Under the pieces are notes generated by a model. The model ran no database searches, was not told where the DNA came from, and saw nothing but the letters and a program-made list of their open reading frames with translations. From NCBI GenBank assembly GCA_037045355.1, contig JBAOHO010000014.1, forward strand, positions 62,001 to 126,000: 64,000 nt of DNA. The letters run 5' to 3'. How positions within the stretch are numbered: position 1 is the stretch's first letter; each line of letters opens with the position of its first letter. Position numbers and translations under genes: made by a program. Of this stretch, positions 1 through 8,925 are shown piece after piece. The DNA comes from Candidatus Nanopelagicales bacterium (lineage in GTDB: Bacteria; Actinomycetota; Actinomycetes; S36-B12; GCA-2699445).

Positions 1-647
1 TCCAAGGCGGTGTCCTCGCCGAGCCGGTGCGTCCCTTGCTCCCTCTGGCGGAGAAACTGGGGGCCATCGCCTGCAAACTCTCCGCATCGGCGATCGAACG
101 GATCGACGTCGATGTTCTCGGGGAGGCGGCGGCCGAAGACGTCCGCGTCCTCGAACTGTCTGCGCTCAAAGGTGTCTTCGGCCAACTGGTCGACGACCCG
201 GTGTCCTACGTCAACGCCCCCCTCATGGCCAAGGCCCGGGGAGTCGAGGTGCACCTGTCCACGACACCTGACAGCCCGGACCACCGTTCGGTCGTCACCG
301 TTCGCACCACGCAGGTCGACGGCGGCCAGGTGCGCGTCGCCGGCACTGTCGTGGGTCCCAAAGACGAGGCCCGGCTGGTTCAAGTCGACGGCTTCGACGT
401 CGAAGTCGCCATCACGGACCACATGGCTTTCCTCGGCTACGTCGACCGCCCCGGAGTGGTGGGCAAACTGGGCCAAATCCTGGGAGACGCCGGCATCAAC
501 ATCGCGGGCATGCAGGTCGGTCGCACCGACGCGGGGGGCCCGGCACTGACCGTCCTCACAGTGGATTCCGCGGTCCCGAGCAGCACAATGGAAACCATCG
601 TCACCGAGATCGGCGCGGGCTTCGGCAGGGCCGTCGACCTGGCCTGA
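1..647 (+). CDS. serA: D-3-phosphoglycerate dehydrogenase, C-terminal part (partial)
   Basis: The frame is open from base 3, so the N-terminal catalytic and NAD-binding region lies before the window. What is visible is about 214 residues of the actinobacterial long-form SerA tail. It has the end of the substrate domain, an intervening (allosteric-substrate-binding type) domain, and a C-terminal ACT domain over roughly the last 75 residues, with the ACT-like run DRPGVVGKLGQILGDAGINI. SerA oxidises 3-phosphoglycerate to 3-phosphohydroxypyruvate, the first step of serine synthesis, and the ACT domain normally senses serine. It sits upstream of leucine and isoleucine genes, as is common in actinobacteria. 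Confidence 0.93.
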   Translation, partial: QGGVLAEPVRPLLPLAEKLGAIACKLSASAIERIDVDVLGEAAAEDVRVLELSALKGVFGQLVDDPVSYVNAPLMAKARGVEVHLSTTPDSPDHRSVVTVRTTQVDGGQVRVAGTVVGPKDEARLVQVDGFDVEVAITDHMAFLGYVDRPGVVGKLGQILGDAGINIAGMQVGRTDAGGPALTVLTVDSAVPSSTMETIVTEIGAGFGRAVDLA

Positions 648-649
648 CC

Positions 650-1759
650 GTGGCCGCGCCGCTGAAGGACTCCTTCGGCACCCCGGCGGTCGAGCAGTTG
701 GCGGGCTGGCTGGCAGCGGTGACCCCGGAGTTCGACGCCGCGGAGTTCACGACTCGGGCAACTGCCGAGTTCGCGGACCTGGAGTTGTCCGAAAGGTCCC
801 GCGCCGTCGCACGGACTCTGACGGATTTCCTGCCGACGGATCCCGCCGTTGCCATCCCGCTGATCACCAGTGCGCTGCCGCCAGAGTCAGAGGCGCAGCG
901 ATGGCAGGGCATGACCGGATTCGTCCTGTGGCCGCTCGGCATGTACGTCGCTGAGCACGGGTTGGACACCTTCGAGGAGTCGATGACGGCGCAGTACGAG
1001 ATCACGAAGCGGTTCACCGCGGAGTTCAGCATCAGGCCATTCCTTGAGCATCGCTACGAACCCACCATGGCCCGTCTGACCCAGTGGACCGCTGATCCCA
1101 GCGAACACGTGCGCCGACTGGTGTCGGAGGGAACTCGGCCTCGGCTGCCCTGGGCCCCCCGGCTGCGGCGATTCGTGCTCGATCCCACGCCGCTCCTCCC
1201 GCTGCTCAGCGCCCTGCGAGACGATCCGTCCGACTACGTACGCCGTTCCGTCGCCAACAACCTCAATGACATCTCCAAGGATCATCCGGATGTGACGCTG
1301 GCGGTGACGGCGCGATGGCTGAGGGAGGTTCCGAGCCGTCGTCCGCTGGTTCGCCATGCGCTGCGTACCCTCGTCAAGTGCGGCGACGCGAAGGCCCTGT
1401 CGATCCTCGGCTTCGACCGGCGGTCGCCGGCCCGCATCGAGCACGTGTCCATCTCTGCGCATCAGGCGCGGATCGGGGAGAGGGTCGCGGTGCAGGTGGT
1501 GGTCGCGAACGACAGCGACCGGCCGGCGCCGGCGCTGGTGGACATCGAGATCGGGTTCGTCAGGCCCGCGGGCCGCATCAGTGCCAAGGTGTTCAAAGGC
1601 GGTGAGTTGTCCGTGTCATCCGGTGGGACGGCTGCGGTGAAACGCAGTTTCTCGCTGGCGCAGTTGTCGACCCGTTCCGTCTACCCCGGCCGTCATACGG
1701 TCGCTATCCTTCTCAACGGATCTCGGATTCCGGCGGGCTCTTTCGAACTCATCGATTGA
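650..1759 (+). CDS. AlkC-like DNA alkylation repair glycosylase with C-terminal Ig-like domain
   Basis: This 369-residue protein has a GTG start 2 nt after the serA stop. The middle (about residues 100-260) is a HEAT-like helical repeat region typical of the AlkC/AlkD superfamily, with the ETRP-like run SEGTRPRLPWAPRL and repeats around DPSDYVRRSVANNLNDISK. Residues about 265-369 look like a beta-rich Ig-type domain, a known extension in one AlkC subgroup. Family members excise 3-methyladenine and related cationic adducts from DNA without base flipping. The assignment rests on sequence resemblance. Two other alkylation-repair genes lie within 8 kb. Confidence 0.8.
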   Translation: MAAPLKDSFGTPAVEQLAGWLAAVTPEFDAAEFTTRATAEFADLELSERSRAVARTLTDFLPTDPAVAIPLITSALPPESEAQRWQGMTGFVLWPLGMYVAEHGLDTFEESMTAQYEITKRFTAEFSIRPFLEHRYEPTMARLTQWTADPSEHVRRLVSEGTRPRLPWAPRLRRFVLDPTPLLPLLSALRDDPSDYVRRSVANNLNDISKDHPDVTLAVTARWLREVPSRRPLVRHALRTLVKCGDAKALSILGFDRRSPARIEHVSISAHQARIGERVAVQVVVANDSDRPAPALVDIEIGFVRPAGRISAKVFKGGELSVSSGGTAAVKRSFSLAQLSTRSVYPGRHTVAILLNGSRIPAGSFELID

Positions 1760-1798
1760 CCCGTTGCCCTGGAACCGCAGATCCGACACTGTGGACGG

Positions 1799-2809
1799 GT
1801 GAGGGACATTCGGTATGCGGTGGTCGGATTCGGTCTGGCCGGGTCGGTCTTCCACGCACCACTCATCGCCACGACACCCGGTTGCCGCTTGGCGGCCGTG
1901 GTCGCCAGATCCGAGTCGAGTCGGACCGCCGCCGCCACGCAGTATCCGTCTGTCGAGGTCGTGCCTGACACCGACTCTCTGCGAAACCTTGATATCGACG
2001 TCGCGGTCGTGGCAACGCCGAACGCCACTCACTCGACAATCGCGGGTGCCCTGATCGAAGCCGGGATCGCAACCGTGGTGGACAAGCCCCTGGCCACCGA
2101 CGTCGCTTCGGCGTTGTGCCTGATCGAGTCGGCGGAGAGGTTCGGAGTGGTTCTGACGTGCTACCAGAACCGGCGCTGGGATGGTGACTTCGCGACCGTC
2201 CGTGAACTGGCGAAATCCGGTCGCCTGGGTCGCGTGCACCGGTTGGAGTCGCGCTTCGAACGGTGGCGACCCGCCGTGAAGTCAGGCTGGAAGGAACAAC
2301 CGGCACCGGGCTCCGGTGTGTTGTGGGATCTCGGCCCGCACGTCATAGATCAGGCCATGGTGCTGCTCGGTCCGGTCACCGAGACCCGAGGATGGGTACG
2401 CACGGTCCGGTCCGGCGCGCAGGTCCCCGATGATGCATTCGTCGAACTGCGCCACGAATCGGGTGCGGTGTCCCAACTGTGGGTCAGCCTGGTGACCGCT
2501 GCGCCGGGCCCTCGGTTCCGAGTGCTCGGGGACCGCGCCGCCTACGTCAAGGACGGGCTGGATCCGCAGGAGGACGACCTCCGCAGGGGCGCGCGACCTG
2601 GCGGCGGGCCGTGGGGTGTCGAGGCGACGGCGATGGCGGGTTCGCTGATGACCGGTGACGAAACCGTGCCGATCGCCACCGTGCCCGGGGACTACCCCGA
2701 CTTCTACCGTCGGATGACTGCCTGCCTACGAGGCGAAGGCCCAGTGCCAGTCGATCCCCGCGACAGTCTGGCCGCTCTGGAGGTCATCGAACAGATCAGC
2801 GGTTACTGA
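1799..2809 (+). CDS. Gfo/Idh/MocA family oxidoreductase
   Basis: This 336-residue protein has a GTG start at 1799. The N-terminus has a Rossmann nucleotide-binding site (VVGFGLAG, about residues 8-15) followed by ATPNATH and VVDKPLA. The last matches the EKP signature of the family with Asp in place of Glu. A C-terminal alpha/beta dimerisation domain follows (WDLGPHVIDQAMVLLG). Members are NAD(P)-dependent oxidoreductases acting on sugars, inositols or similar polyols. The substrate cannot be told from the sequence, and the neighbours (a DNA repair gene and a NIL-domain gene) do not help. Confidence 0.85.
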   Translation: MRDIRYAVVGFGLAGSVFHAPLIATTPGCRLAAVVARSESSRTAAATQYPSVEVVPDTDSLRNLDIDVAVVATPNATHSTIAGALIEAGIATVVDKPLATDVASALCLIESAERFGVVLTCYQNRRWDGDFATVRELAKSGRLGRVHRLESRFERWRPAVKSGWKEQPAPGSGVLWDLGPHVIDQAMVLLGPVTETRGWVRTVRSGAQVPDDAFVELRHESGAVSQLWVSLVTAAPGPRFRVLGDRAAYVKDGLDPQEDDLRRGARPGGGPWGVEATAMAGSLMTGDETVPIATVPGDYPDFYRRMTACLRGEGPVPVDPRDSLAALEVIEQISGY

Positions 2810-2852
2810 AGGCCGTTGCGCTGCTCAAGCGGTCGCCAGTCCGGCCAGACGG

Positions 2853-3092
2853 TCAACCGGCGACGATGTCGCCCTCGGCGTTGTCAATGGTGATGCCCTG
2901 CTGCTGCAGGTAGACCTTGGCCGCCTGAATGCGCTCCGGATCGCCCTCGAGTTCCAGGACCAGCCAACCGAAGTGATTCTCGATGGCCGCTCGACGAATG
3001 TTGGGTACGACGTCGTAGTCCTTGACCAGGTGATAGATCACCGGCTGGGTGACGCGTTCCTCGGGAAAGGTCAGCCGCAGATGTTCCGACAC
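2853..3092 (-). CDS. NIL domain protein
   Basis: This 79-residue protein has a GTG start at 3092, preceded on its strand by a good AGGAGG-type site. The sequence fits a stand-alone NIL domain (a ferredoxin-like fold named after a conserved Asn-Ile-Leu element). It has an N-terminal strand LRLTFPEERVTQPVIYHLVKD and ends with an ELEGDPERIQAAKVYLQQ helix. NIL domains occur as sensor or substrate-binding units in methionine ABC transporters and ferredoxins. Small stand-alone copies are frequent in actinobacteria and their role is not settled. It converges with the oxidoreductase gene. Confidence 0.75.
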   Translation of the reverse strand: MSEHLRLTFPEERVTQPVIYHLVKDYDVVPNIRRAAIENHFGWLVLELEGDPERIQAAKVYLQQQGITIDNAEGDIVAG

Positions 3093-3208
3093 ATCGCCTC
3101 CTGGGGTCTGTCCGCCGCGCCTCGGTCTCAGCGGTCAGCCTATCCGGTCGCCGACGCGAGAGTGCATCACGCGAACACAGGCCGGGTGACGGTGGCAGAA
3201 TCCGGCGC

Positions 3209-3505
3209 GTGGCCGCCCGCAGGTATCTTCCGCCCGCGACCTTCGTCGCGCCGACGGGGACATGGCCGGAGGGCCCCTTCGGCGTCGACACCCCGACCTA
3301 CGCACTGGTGTCGGCGCGCATCGCGATCAGACTGAAGACCGTGATGACCGAGCAGGGTCTGTCGCTGCGCGCGGTGGCCGGTCCGGCCGCTATGGACCCC
3401 ACCAGCCTGTCGCGACTCCTGACTGGCAAGGTCGTGCCCGATCTCGGAACGATCGCCGGTTTGGAGAACACGCTCGATACCGACCTGTGGCCCGGGCGCC
3501 TATGA
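3209..3505 (+). CDS. Small XRE-type helix-turn-helix regulator
   Basis: This 98-residue protein has a GTG start. Residues about 35-90 form a Cro/C1-type HTH (RLKTVMTEQGLSLRAVAGPA, then MDPTSLSRLLTGKVVPDLGTIAGLENTL). The first 30 residues are a short unstructured lead with an APTGTWPEGPFGVDTPTYAL segment. The stop overlaps the start of the CLC channel gene in an ATGA arrangement, so the two are probably co-transcribed and translationally coupled. Whether it regulates the channel is not shown. Confidence 0.8.
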   Translation: MAARRYLPPATFVAPTGTWPEGPFGVDTPTYALVSARIAIRLKTVMTEQGLSLRAVAGPAAMDPTSLSRLLTGKVVPDLGTIAGLENTLDTDLWPGRL

Positions 3506-4742
3506 ACCGCCGCCCGGAGCCCGGGATCGGCGGCGAACGGGACATGGGCCAGCGGGACACCGGACAGCGAGACACCGGACGGCGAAGTATCGGACGGCGA
3601 GTACGGCGGAACGTCGGACAGATGGTGATCACTGCCGTGGTCGCCCTCGTCCTGGGTACGGCCTACCTGCAGTTGTTGACCCTCGCTCTGGAGGTCGTCT
3701 GGACCACGGTCCCTCAGAGGTTGGGCAACGACGTGCTCGTAGCCGGCTACATGGTGGTCATGCTGACCGGTGGGGCTGTGTTCGTCGGCCTGTTGCGGCA
3801 CCGAACGGGTGTCTTCGGGCACAGCCCGCTGGACGGTCTGACGGTCAGTGTCGCTTCGCTGAAGGTGGCTCTGACGTCTCTCCTCCTGGTCGTCATCACT
3901 CTGCTGTCGGGAGCCGTGCTGGGTCCCGAGGCAGGTCTCTTGGCCCTCGGGACTGCCGTCGGTGTGTTCGTGTCAGAACGTCAGCCGGGTTCGGACACCC
4001 ACCGGTTGGTCACTATCGGGGCGATCGGCGCGCTGCTGGGGCTGGTCGTGTCACTGGCCTGGCATTCGACGCTGAACCTCGGCGGTGGCTACCAGTTCGA
4101 ATGGGCGGACTTGCTGGCTGCGGCCGCTGTGGCGCTGCTGGCTGCCGTCTGTGTGGCGATCGTGAGGCTGGGTGCCTACGCGTGGCGGCAGTGGGCTGAT
4201 CCCGGCGAGACCCATGCGAACCGGGTGGCTTTGTCTGGCTTGCTGATCGCCCTGGTGGCGATCTCGTCGTACCTCGTATGGGACATCGATCTGCATCTGA
4301 TCCTGGGTTCGGGCGAAGGCCACATCTCGGACTTGTTGGCCCTGACCGATGGCGGAGTGGTCGCTGTGATCGTCCTCACCAAGGGGCTCGGGTACGCGCT
4401 CAGTCTGGGGGGTGGGTTACGAGGCGGCCCGATTTTCCCGCCATGTTCCTCGGTGGTGCTGTTGGGGTGCTCGCCTCTCTGGCAGGGTTGCCGGGTGTCC
4501 CGGCTGTCCTGGCTGCAGCCGGAATCCTGGCCGCCACCTCAGTCGGGCTCGCCCTGCACTGGATCCCGTTGACCGTGTCGGGCGTCGCGCTGGGACTTCT
4601 CCTGGGTGGCTGGGCCCTCGTCCCGGCGGCGGTGCTGGGCGTGGTGATCGGCCGACTCGTCGGCACCGGGCTCGAGCGGGTCCCCGGAGTTGGTCCCGTA
4701 CCAGATGCGCCCGCAGTCGCGGCTACCGCTCGGCGCGGTTGA
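3502..4742 (+). pseudogene. CLC-family chloride channel/transporter, frameshifted near 4440
   Basis: The ATG at 3502 overlaps the regulator's stop. The first frame encodes multiple membrane helices and reaches LGGGLRGGPIFP; the downstream frame, open to 4742, continues AMFLGGAVGVLASLAG. Joined, this reads GGPIFPAMFLGG, which matches the CLC motif (GGxFxPxLxxGA), and a GPEAG element lies earlier. One base is missing in the run cccgcc at about 4437-4442. With that base restored the product is about 413 residues, near the usual CLC core length. The N-terminus has a short degenerate repeat (MGQRDTGQRDTGRRSIGRR). CLC proteins move chloride or fluoride across the membrane. Both halves keep coding bias, so a sequencing indel is at least as likely as real decay. 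The 3' end overlaps leuA tail to tail by 20 bp. Confidence 0.75.
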
Positions 4743-6450
4743 CGGCTGAGACGATCGCCTTCAGCGACGAAGTCACGATGGACGGGTCGATCCCGACCCC
4801 CCAGAGGACTCTGTCTGCGATGGCGCATTCCAGGTACGACGCCGCGTTGGCGTCCCCACCGGCTGACATGGCGTGTTCGTTGTAGTCCAGGACCCGCACA
4901 TCGACCCCATGAGTCGACAAGGCGCTACAGAAGGCCGCGATGGGCCCGTTGCCGCTACCGGTCAGATGTACCTCGCGACCTTCGTCCAAGAGGACCGCGG
5001 ACACGCTGGTCTCACCACCCACCGAGGAGTCCTGGCTGACACTGATCAGCGCGAACCGACCCCACGGACTGGCCGGGTCCGGCAGGTACTCGTCGGAGAA
5101 GATGCGCCACATCTCGTCTGGCAATACTTCGCCACCCTCGTCATCGGTGTGATGCTGAACGACCTGGCTGAACTCGATCTGCAGTCGCCGGGGCAGGTCG
5201 AGTTTGTGCTCGGTCCGCATGATGTAGGCGACCCCGCCCTTGCCCGACTGGCTGTTCACGCGGATCACTGCTTCGTAACTGCGCCCGACGTCCTTGGGGT
5301 CGATCGGCAGGTACGGAACCTCCCACCGGAAGTCGTCGACGGGGACGCCGGCGTCGCCCGAGTCCTCGGCCATCGCCTTCAAGCCCTTGTTGATGGCGTC
5401 TTGATGCGAGCCACTGAACGCCGTGTAGACCAAGTCGCCGCCGTAGGGGTGGCGCTCGTTGACCGGCAGCTGGTTGCAGTACTCGACGGTCCGGCGGATG
5501 TCATCGATGTCGCGGAAGTCGATCTGGGGGTCGATCCCCTGGCTGAACAGGTTCATGCCCAGGGTCACCAGGCACACGTTTCCCGTACGCTCCCCATTGC
5601 CGAACAGGCATCCTTCGATACGGTCGGCACCCGCCATGAAGCCCAGTTCCGCGGCGGCGACAGCGGTGCCCCGATCGTTGTGGGGGTGCAGGCTCAGCAC
5701 GACCGAATTCCGGCGCCCCAGATTGCGGTGCATCCACTCGATGGTGTCCGCGTAGACGTTGGGGGTGGCCATCTCGACAGTCGCCGGCAAGTTCAGGATC
5801 ACCTTGCGGTCAGGCGTCGGTTCCCAGACGTCGGTGACCCGATCGCACACCTCGAGGGCGAAGTCGAGTTCGGTTCCCGTGTACGACTCAGGCGAGTACT
5901 CGAAGAACACCTCGGTGTCGGTGTTCTCCGCGTACTTGGCGCACAACTGGGCGCCGTGGACGGCGATGTCCACGATGCCCGCACGGTCCAGACCGAAGAC
6001 GACCCGACGCTGCAGAGTCGATGTGGAGTTGTACAGATGGACGATGGCCTGGTCGGCACCTTCGATGGCCTCGTACGTGCGCTCGATCAGGTGTTCCCGG
6101 GATTGAGTCAGGACCTGGATGACGACGTCGTCGGGAATGGCGTCTTCTTCGATGAGGCCGCGCACGAAGTCGAAGTCCGTTTGGGAAGCCGAGGGAAAGC
6201 CGACCTCGATCTCCTTGTAGCCCATGGCGACGAGCAACTCGAACATGCGGCGTTTGCGATCCGGCGTCATGGGATCGATCAGTGCCTGGTTGCCGTCCCG
6301 GAGGTCGACTGCACACCAGCGGGGCGCCTGGGTGATGACGCTGTTCGGCCAGGTGCGGTCCGGCAGCGTGATGGGCTGAAACGGCTGGTAACGGTGGAAC
6401 GGCATCGCGGACGCTTGCTGGGGATTGCGCTGGTCATGCAGGCTGGTCAT
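4723..6450 (-). CDS. leuA: 2-isopropylmalate synthase
   Basis: I chose the ATG at 6450, giving 575 residues, the usual long actinobacterial LeuA; a second ATG (MPFHRYQPF) lies 14 codons later. The enzyme condenses acetyl-CoA with 2-oxoisovalerate, the committed step of leucine synthesis. Visible motifs are DLRDGNQALIDPM (HMGL-like active site), GFPSASQTDFDF, LHPHNDRGTAVAAAELG with metal-binding histidines, and LFGNGERTGNVCLV. The last 130 residues form the regulatory LeuA dimer domain, where leucine normally binds. A leader peptide and hairpin at 6496-6572 precede the gene, which suggests attenuation by leucine. Confidence 0.96.
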   Translation of the reverse strand: MTSLHDQRNPQQASAMPFHRYQPFQPITLPDRTWPNSVITQAPRWCAVDLRDGNQALIDPMTPDRKRRMFELLVAMGYKEIEVGFPSASQTDFDFVRGLIEEDAIPDDVVIQVLTQSREHLIERTYEAIEGADQAIVHLYNSTSTLQRRVVFGLDRAGIVDIAVHGAQLCAKYAENTDTEVFFEYSPESYTGTELDFALEVCDRVTDVWEPTPDRKVILNLPATVEMATPNVYADTIEWMHRNLGRRNSVVLSLHPHNDRGTAVAAAELGFMAGADRIEGCLFGNGERTGNVCLVTLGMNLFSQGIDPQIDFRDIDDIRRTVEYCNQLPVNERHPYGGDLVYTAFSGSHQDAINKGLKAMAEDSGDAGVPVDDFRWEVPYLPIDPKDVGRSYEAVIRVNSQSGKGGVAYIMRTEHKLDLPRRLQIEFSQVVQHHTDDEGGEVLPDEMWRIFSDEYLPDPASPWGRFALISVSQDSSVGGETSVSAVLLDEGREVHLTGSGNGPIAAFCSALSTHGVDVRVLDYNEHAMSAGGDANAASYLECAIADRVLWGVGIDPSIVTSSLKAIVSAVNRAER

Positions 6451-6495
6451 GGATTCGGGCCTATCTGAGGTGAGGGAGACCGGCAGGCAGACACT

Positions 6496-6533
6496 CCGCG
6501 GCGAGGGGCCAGTCGGGTCAGGCCTCGCCGCGG
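6496..6533 (-). promoter_or_regulatory. Attenuator hairpin before leuA
   Basis: Bases 6496-6506 (ccgcggcgagg) and 6523-6533 (cctcgccgcgg) form a perfect 11-bp inverted repeat with a 16-nt loop that contains the leader-peptide stop codon. On the leuA strand the first arm lies within codons 9-13 of the leader ORF. A ribosome stalled on the three Leu codons would cover or disrupt this arm. No clear T-run follows, so it may act as a pause or Rho-dependent site or as a structural switch rather than a classical intrinsic terminator. The stem is seen directly; the mechanism is inferred. Confidence 0.65.
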
Positions 6534-6559
6534 CTGCCAAGAAGCAGGCCCGCGAACAT
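6518..6559 (-). CDS. leuA leader peptide (MFAGLLLGSRGEA)
   Basis: This 13-codon ORF starts at ATG 6559 on the minus strand and has three consecutive Leu codons (CTG CTT CTT, codons 5-7). It ends 67 nt before the leuA start. A TACGGT hexamer at 6567-6572 sits 7 nt before the ATG, so the leader may be transcribed without a 5' UTR. Leucine-rich leaders ahead of leuA are known in actinobacteria as attenuation elements. The size, the codon run and the overlapping hairpin all fit that model. Confidence 0.7.
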   Translation of the reverse strand: MFAGLLLGSRGEA

Positions 6560-6566
6560 CCCTGCC

Positions 6567-6572
6567 ACCGTA
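6567..6572 (-). promoter_or_regulatory. Putative -10 element of the leuA transcript
   Basis: On the minus strand this reads TACGGT, a TANNNT-type -10, with 7 nt before the leader-peptide ATG. The spacing matches the leaderless pattern seen at many other genes in this window. No strong -35 hexamer is visible. Confidence 0.4.
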
Positions 6573-6719
6573 CCAGCGGGTGTCGACGAGGTCCATTCGC
6601 AGGTTTCGGAGTGCCGCGGTGGGCTTGGCTCGGGCTCACGGGCGATCGGCCACGTCGCCTGGCAGCGTCACGTCCTTTTCCCGCTAGGTTTGTGCGCGAC
6701 CGGTCCGCACACTGGACCC

Positions 6720-8332
6720 ATGCTGATCGACGACGACACCTGCTACCGGGCCCTGCGGGCGCGCGACAGCAGGTTCGACGGTCGCTTCTTCGTCGGTGTC
6801 CTCAGCACGGGCATCTACTGCCGCCCGGTATGCCCGGCGCGAACTCCACTTCGCCGCAACGTGCGGTTCTTCGGATCAGCTGCTGCAGCTGTCGCTGCTG
6901 GATTGCGTGCGTGTCGGCGCTGCCGTCCGGACTCCCTGCCCGGTTCCCGGGAGTGGGATCATCGGTCGGACCTGGTCGCGCGTGCGCTGCGCCTGCTCGG
7001 TTCCGGGGCCGCGGATGAGGGCGGTGTCGAGGCGGTTGCCCGGGCACTCAACGTCACGCAACGACACCTGAATCGTGCGCTGACCGCGGAGGTCGGCACG
7101 ACGGCAGGGCAACTGGCGCGCACCCGCCGAGCCCAGACAGCCCGACTGCTGCTGGAACACACCACGCTGACGCTGACCGACGTCGCGTTCGCGGCGGGGT
7201 TCGGTTCGGTGCGGCAGTTCAACGACGTCATGCGCGCCCAGTTCGGCGTCACCCCGGGCGAGTTGCGCCGGGCAGTGCGCCCGGCCCGCGATCAGGCGAC
7301 GCCGATCTCCGACCTCACGGTGAGACTGCCTTTTCGAACGCCCTACGCGGTCGCTCAAGTCGTGGGTTGGCTGCAACGACACGCCGTCCCGGGAGTCGAT
7401 GACATCGACGCGGCAGACCCGGCACACGCGATCGTGCGCACGACAAAGCTGGACGACACCAGAATCTCGGTCCGATTCGGCGCGCGAACCGTGGTCCTCG
7501 CACTCGGCTTGCCCGCCGGGGCGAGTCTCCGCGAGATCCCCCGACACATCGCGAGTGTGCGGCGCTGGCTGGATCTGGAGGCGGCCCCGGGCGTGATCGA
7601 TTCGCATCTGCTCCGCGATCTGACCGTCCGTCCGTGGGTCGAACATCACCCGGGCCTGCGAGTGCTGGGAGCCTTGGATCCGTTCCGTGCGCTTACGTCC
7701 ACCATCGTCAGTCAACAGGTCAGCGTGGCCGCAGCGGCGACGCACAGTGCGCGCCTGATCGACACTGTGGGTCCGGGCGGGCGTTTCCCGACCCCAGCCG
7801 AGCTCGCCGAGGTTGATCCCGAGCGATTGGCGGCCGCCCTGGGAGTGCCGCGAGCGCGGGGCCGGCACTCTTGTGGCCGCCGCCGAGGTCATCGCTACGG
7901 AACGCGTCCATCTAGGACCCACGGCTGACCGGGAACACGTCATGGCGGTGCTCGGCAGCATCCCGGGGATCGGCCCGTGGACGCTCGCCGACGTGCGGAT
8001 GCGAGCGCTCGGTGACCCGGATGTGTGGCCGGACGGCGATCTCGTTCTGCGGCGGGCGCTGGGCCCGGGTGGCCTGTTCGCCGGGGTTCGGCCCATCGAC
8101 ATGTCGCCGTGGCGGTCATATCTCGCCCACCACGTGTGGGTTGCCGCCAAATCAGCTCAACCCGAATCGGCGGACCCAGGCGGTGCTGCGCGCCACCCAC
8201 GGGGCGCGGGGCCATCGCACCCCACTGGTCGTGCTGGCAACGCCGACGACCGATGGATCGGTACCCAAGGAAGACGCGCCCAAGGAGAACCCGTCCAAGG
8301 AGAACCCGTCCAAGGAGAACCCGCCCAAGTAG
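6720..8332 (+). pseudogene. Ada-AlkA fusion (methyl-sensor plus 3-methyladenine glycosylase II), two frameshifts
   Basis: From ATG 6720 the order is an Ada zinc/methyl-acceptor domain (Cys at IYCRPVCPART and ACRRCRPD), an AraC-type HTH (about residues 80-185), then AlkA N-terminal and HhH-GPD glycosylase domains (DPFRALTSTIVSQQVS; GIGPWTLADVRMRALGDPDVWPDGD split over frames). A surplus G in the GGGG run at 7858-7861 breaks the frame. The next frame resumes exactly at AGTLVAAAEVI. A second shift near AAA at 8148-8151 moves into the frame with the best third-position GC, ending in a PKENPS repeat and a stop at 8332. The intact product would be about 536 residues. It would sense methyl-phosphotriesters, activate the adaptive response and excise alkylated bases. 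Both shifts are single-base insertions in homopolymers, so they may be assembly errors. ogt follows. Confidence 0.8.
8282..8332 (+). repeat. 15-bp tandem repeat encoding KENPS/KENPP tail
   Basis: The unit aaggagaacccgtcc recurs three times with a diverged upstream copy (aaggaagacgcg). In the frame with high third-position GC it encodes the PKEDAPKENPSKENPSKENP tail of the Ada-AlkA gene, then TAG. This is a lysine/proline-rich, probably disordered extension. Confidence 0.75.
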
Positions 8333-8363
8333 GACTCACGCGGAACGCGAGGAAGGAGTCGAC

Positions 8364-8852
8364 ATGATCATCGACGTACTCGAAGGGGGGCCGGAGCAGT
8401 TAGTCGTGGTGGCCGAGCCCGGCACCGAGACGGTGGTGGCCGCAGGGTTCGGGAGCGCCGAGCGCATCGTGAGCACCCTCGCGCCCGACGTCGACCCCGA
8501 GGCGGGATCGTTGCCCGGTGTACGGGCGCAGTGGCGCGCTTACCTCAGTGGCGATCTGACTGCCCTGGCGCGGGTCCGGGTACGGCAGAGCGGATCACCC
8601 ATTCGCGAGCAGGTGTGGGGCGCGTTGCGCCAGATACCCCCGGGGGAACCCATCAGTTACGGCGAGGTCGCGGACATCATCGGCAGGCCGCGCGCCGCGC
8701 GAGCGGTGGGATCTGCCTGCGGCGCCAACCACGTGGCGCCTTTCGTCCCGTGCCATCGGGTGGTAGCCGCCGACGGGAGCCTCGGCGGCTACGGCTACGG
8801 CCTGCCGATCAAGCAATGGCTGCTGGACCACGAGTCGCAACCGGGTCGCTGA
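8364..8852 (+). CDS. ogt: Methylated-DNA--[protein]-cysteine S-methyltransferase
   Basis: This 162-residue protein has an ATG at 8364 with a GGAAGGAG site just upstream. The C-terminal half carries the suicide active site VPCHRVVAADGSLGGYGYG, preceded by PPGEPISYGEVADIIGRPRAARAVG, the helix-turn-helix DNA-binding region with the Arg finger. It transfers methyl groups from O6-methylguanine to its own cysteine. It lies directly downstream of Ada-AlkA in a likely alkylation-response operon. Confidence 0.95.
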   Translation: MIIDVLEGGPEQLVVVAEPGTETVVAAGFGSAERIVSTLAPDVDPEAGSLPGVRAQWRAYLSGDLTALARVRVRQSGSPIREQVWGALRQIPPGEPISYGEVADIIGRPRAARAVGSACGANHVAPFVPCHRVVAADGSLGGYGYGLPIKQWLLDHESQPGR

Positions 8853-8925
8853 GAACGACCGCAGGCCACAGGGGTCAGGCCTCGCCAACGCGGGGCCGGG
8901 TGTCGCTGGGCTCTAGACTGCCGAC

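Noticed and set aside
4873..6468. 531-codon plus-strand ORF opposite leuA
   Set aside because: leuA on the other strand is unambiguous; the ORF is a high-GC antisense shadow with no recognisable domain.
7857..7862. Programmed ribosomal frameshift in Ada-AlkA
   Set aside because: There is no slippery heptamer or downstream pseudoknot, and a simple homopolymer insertion explains it and the similar splits elsewhere.
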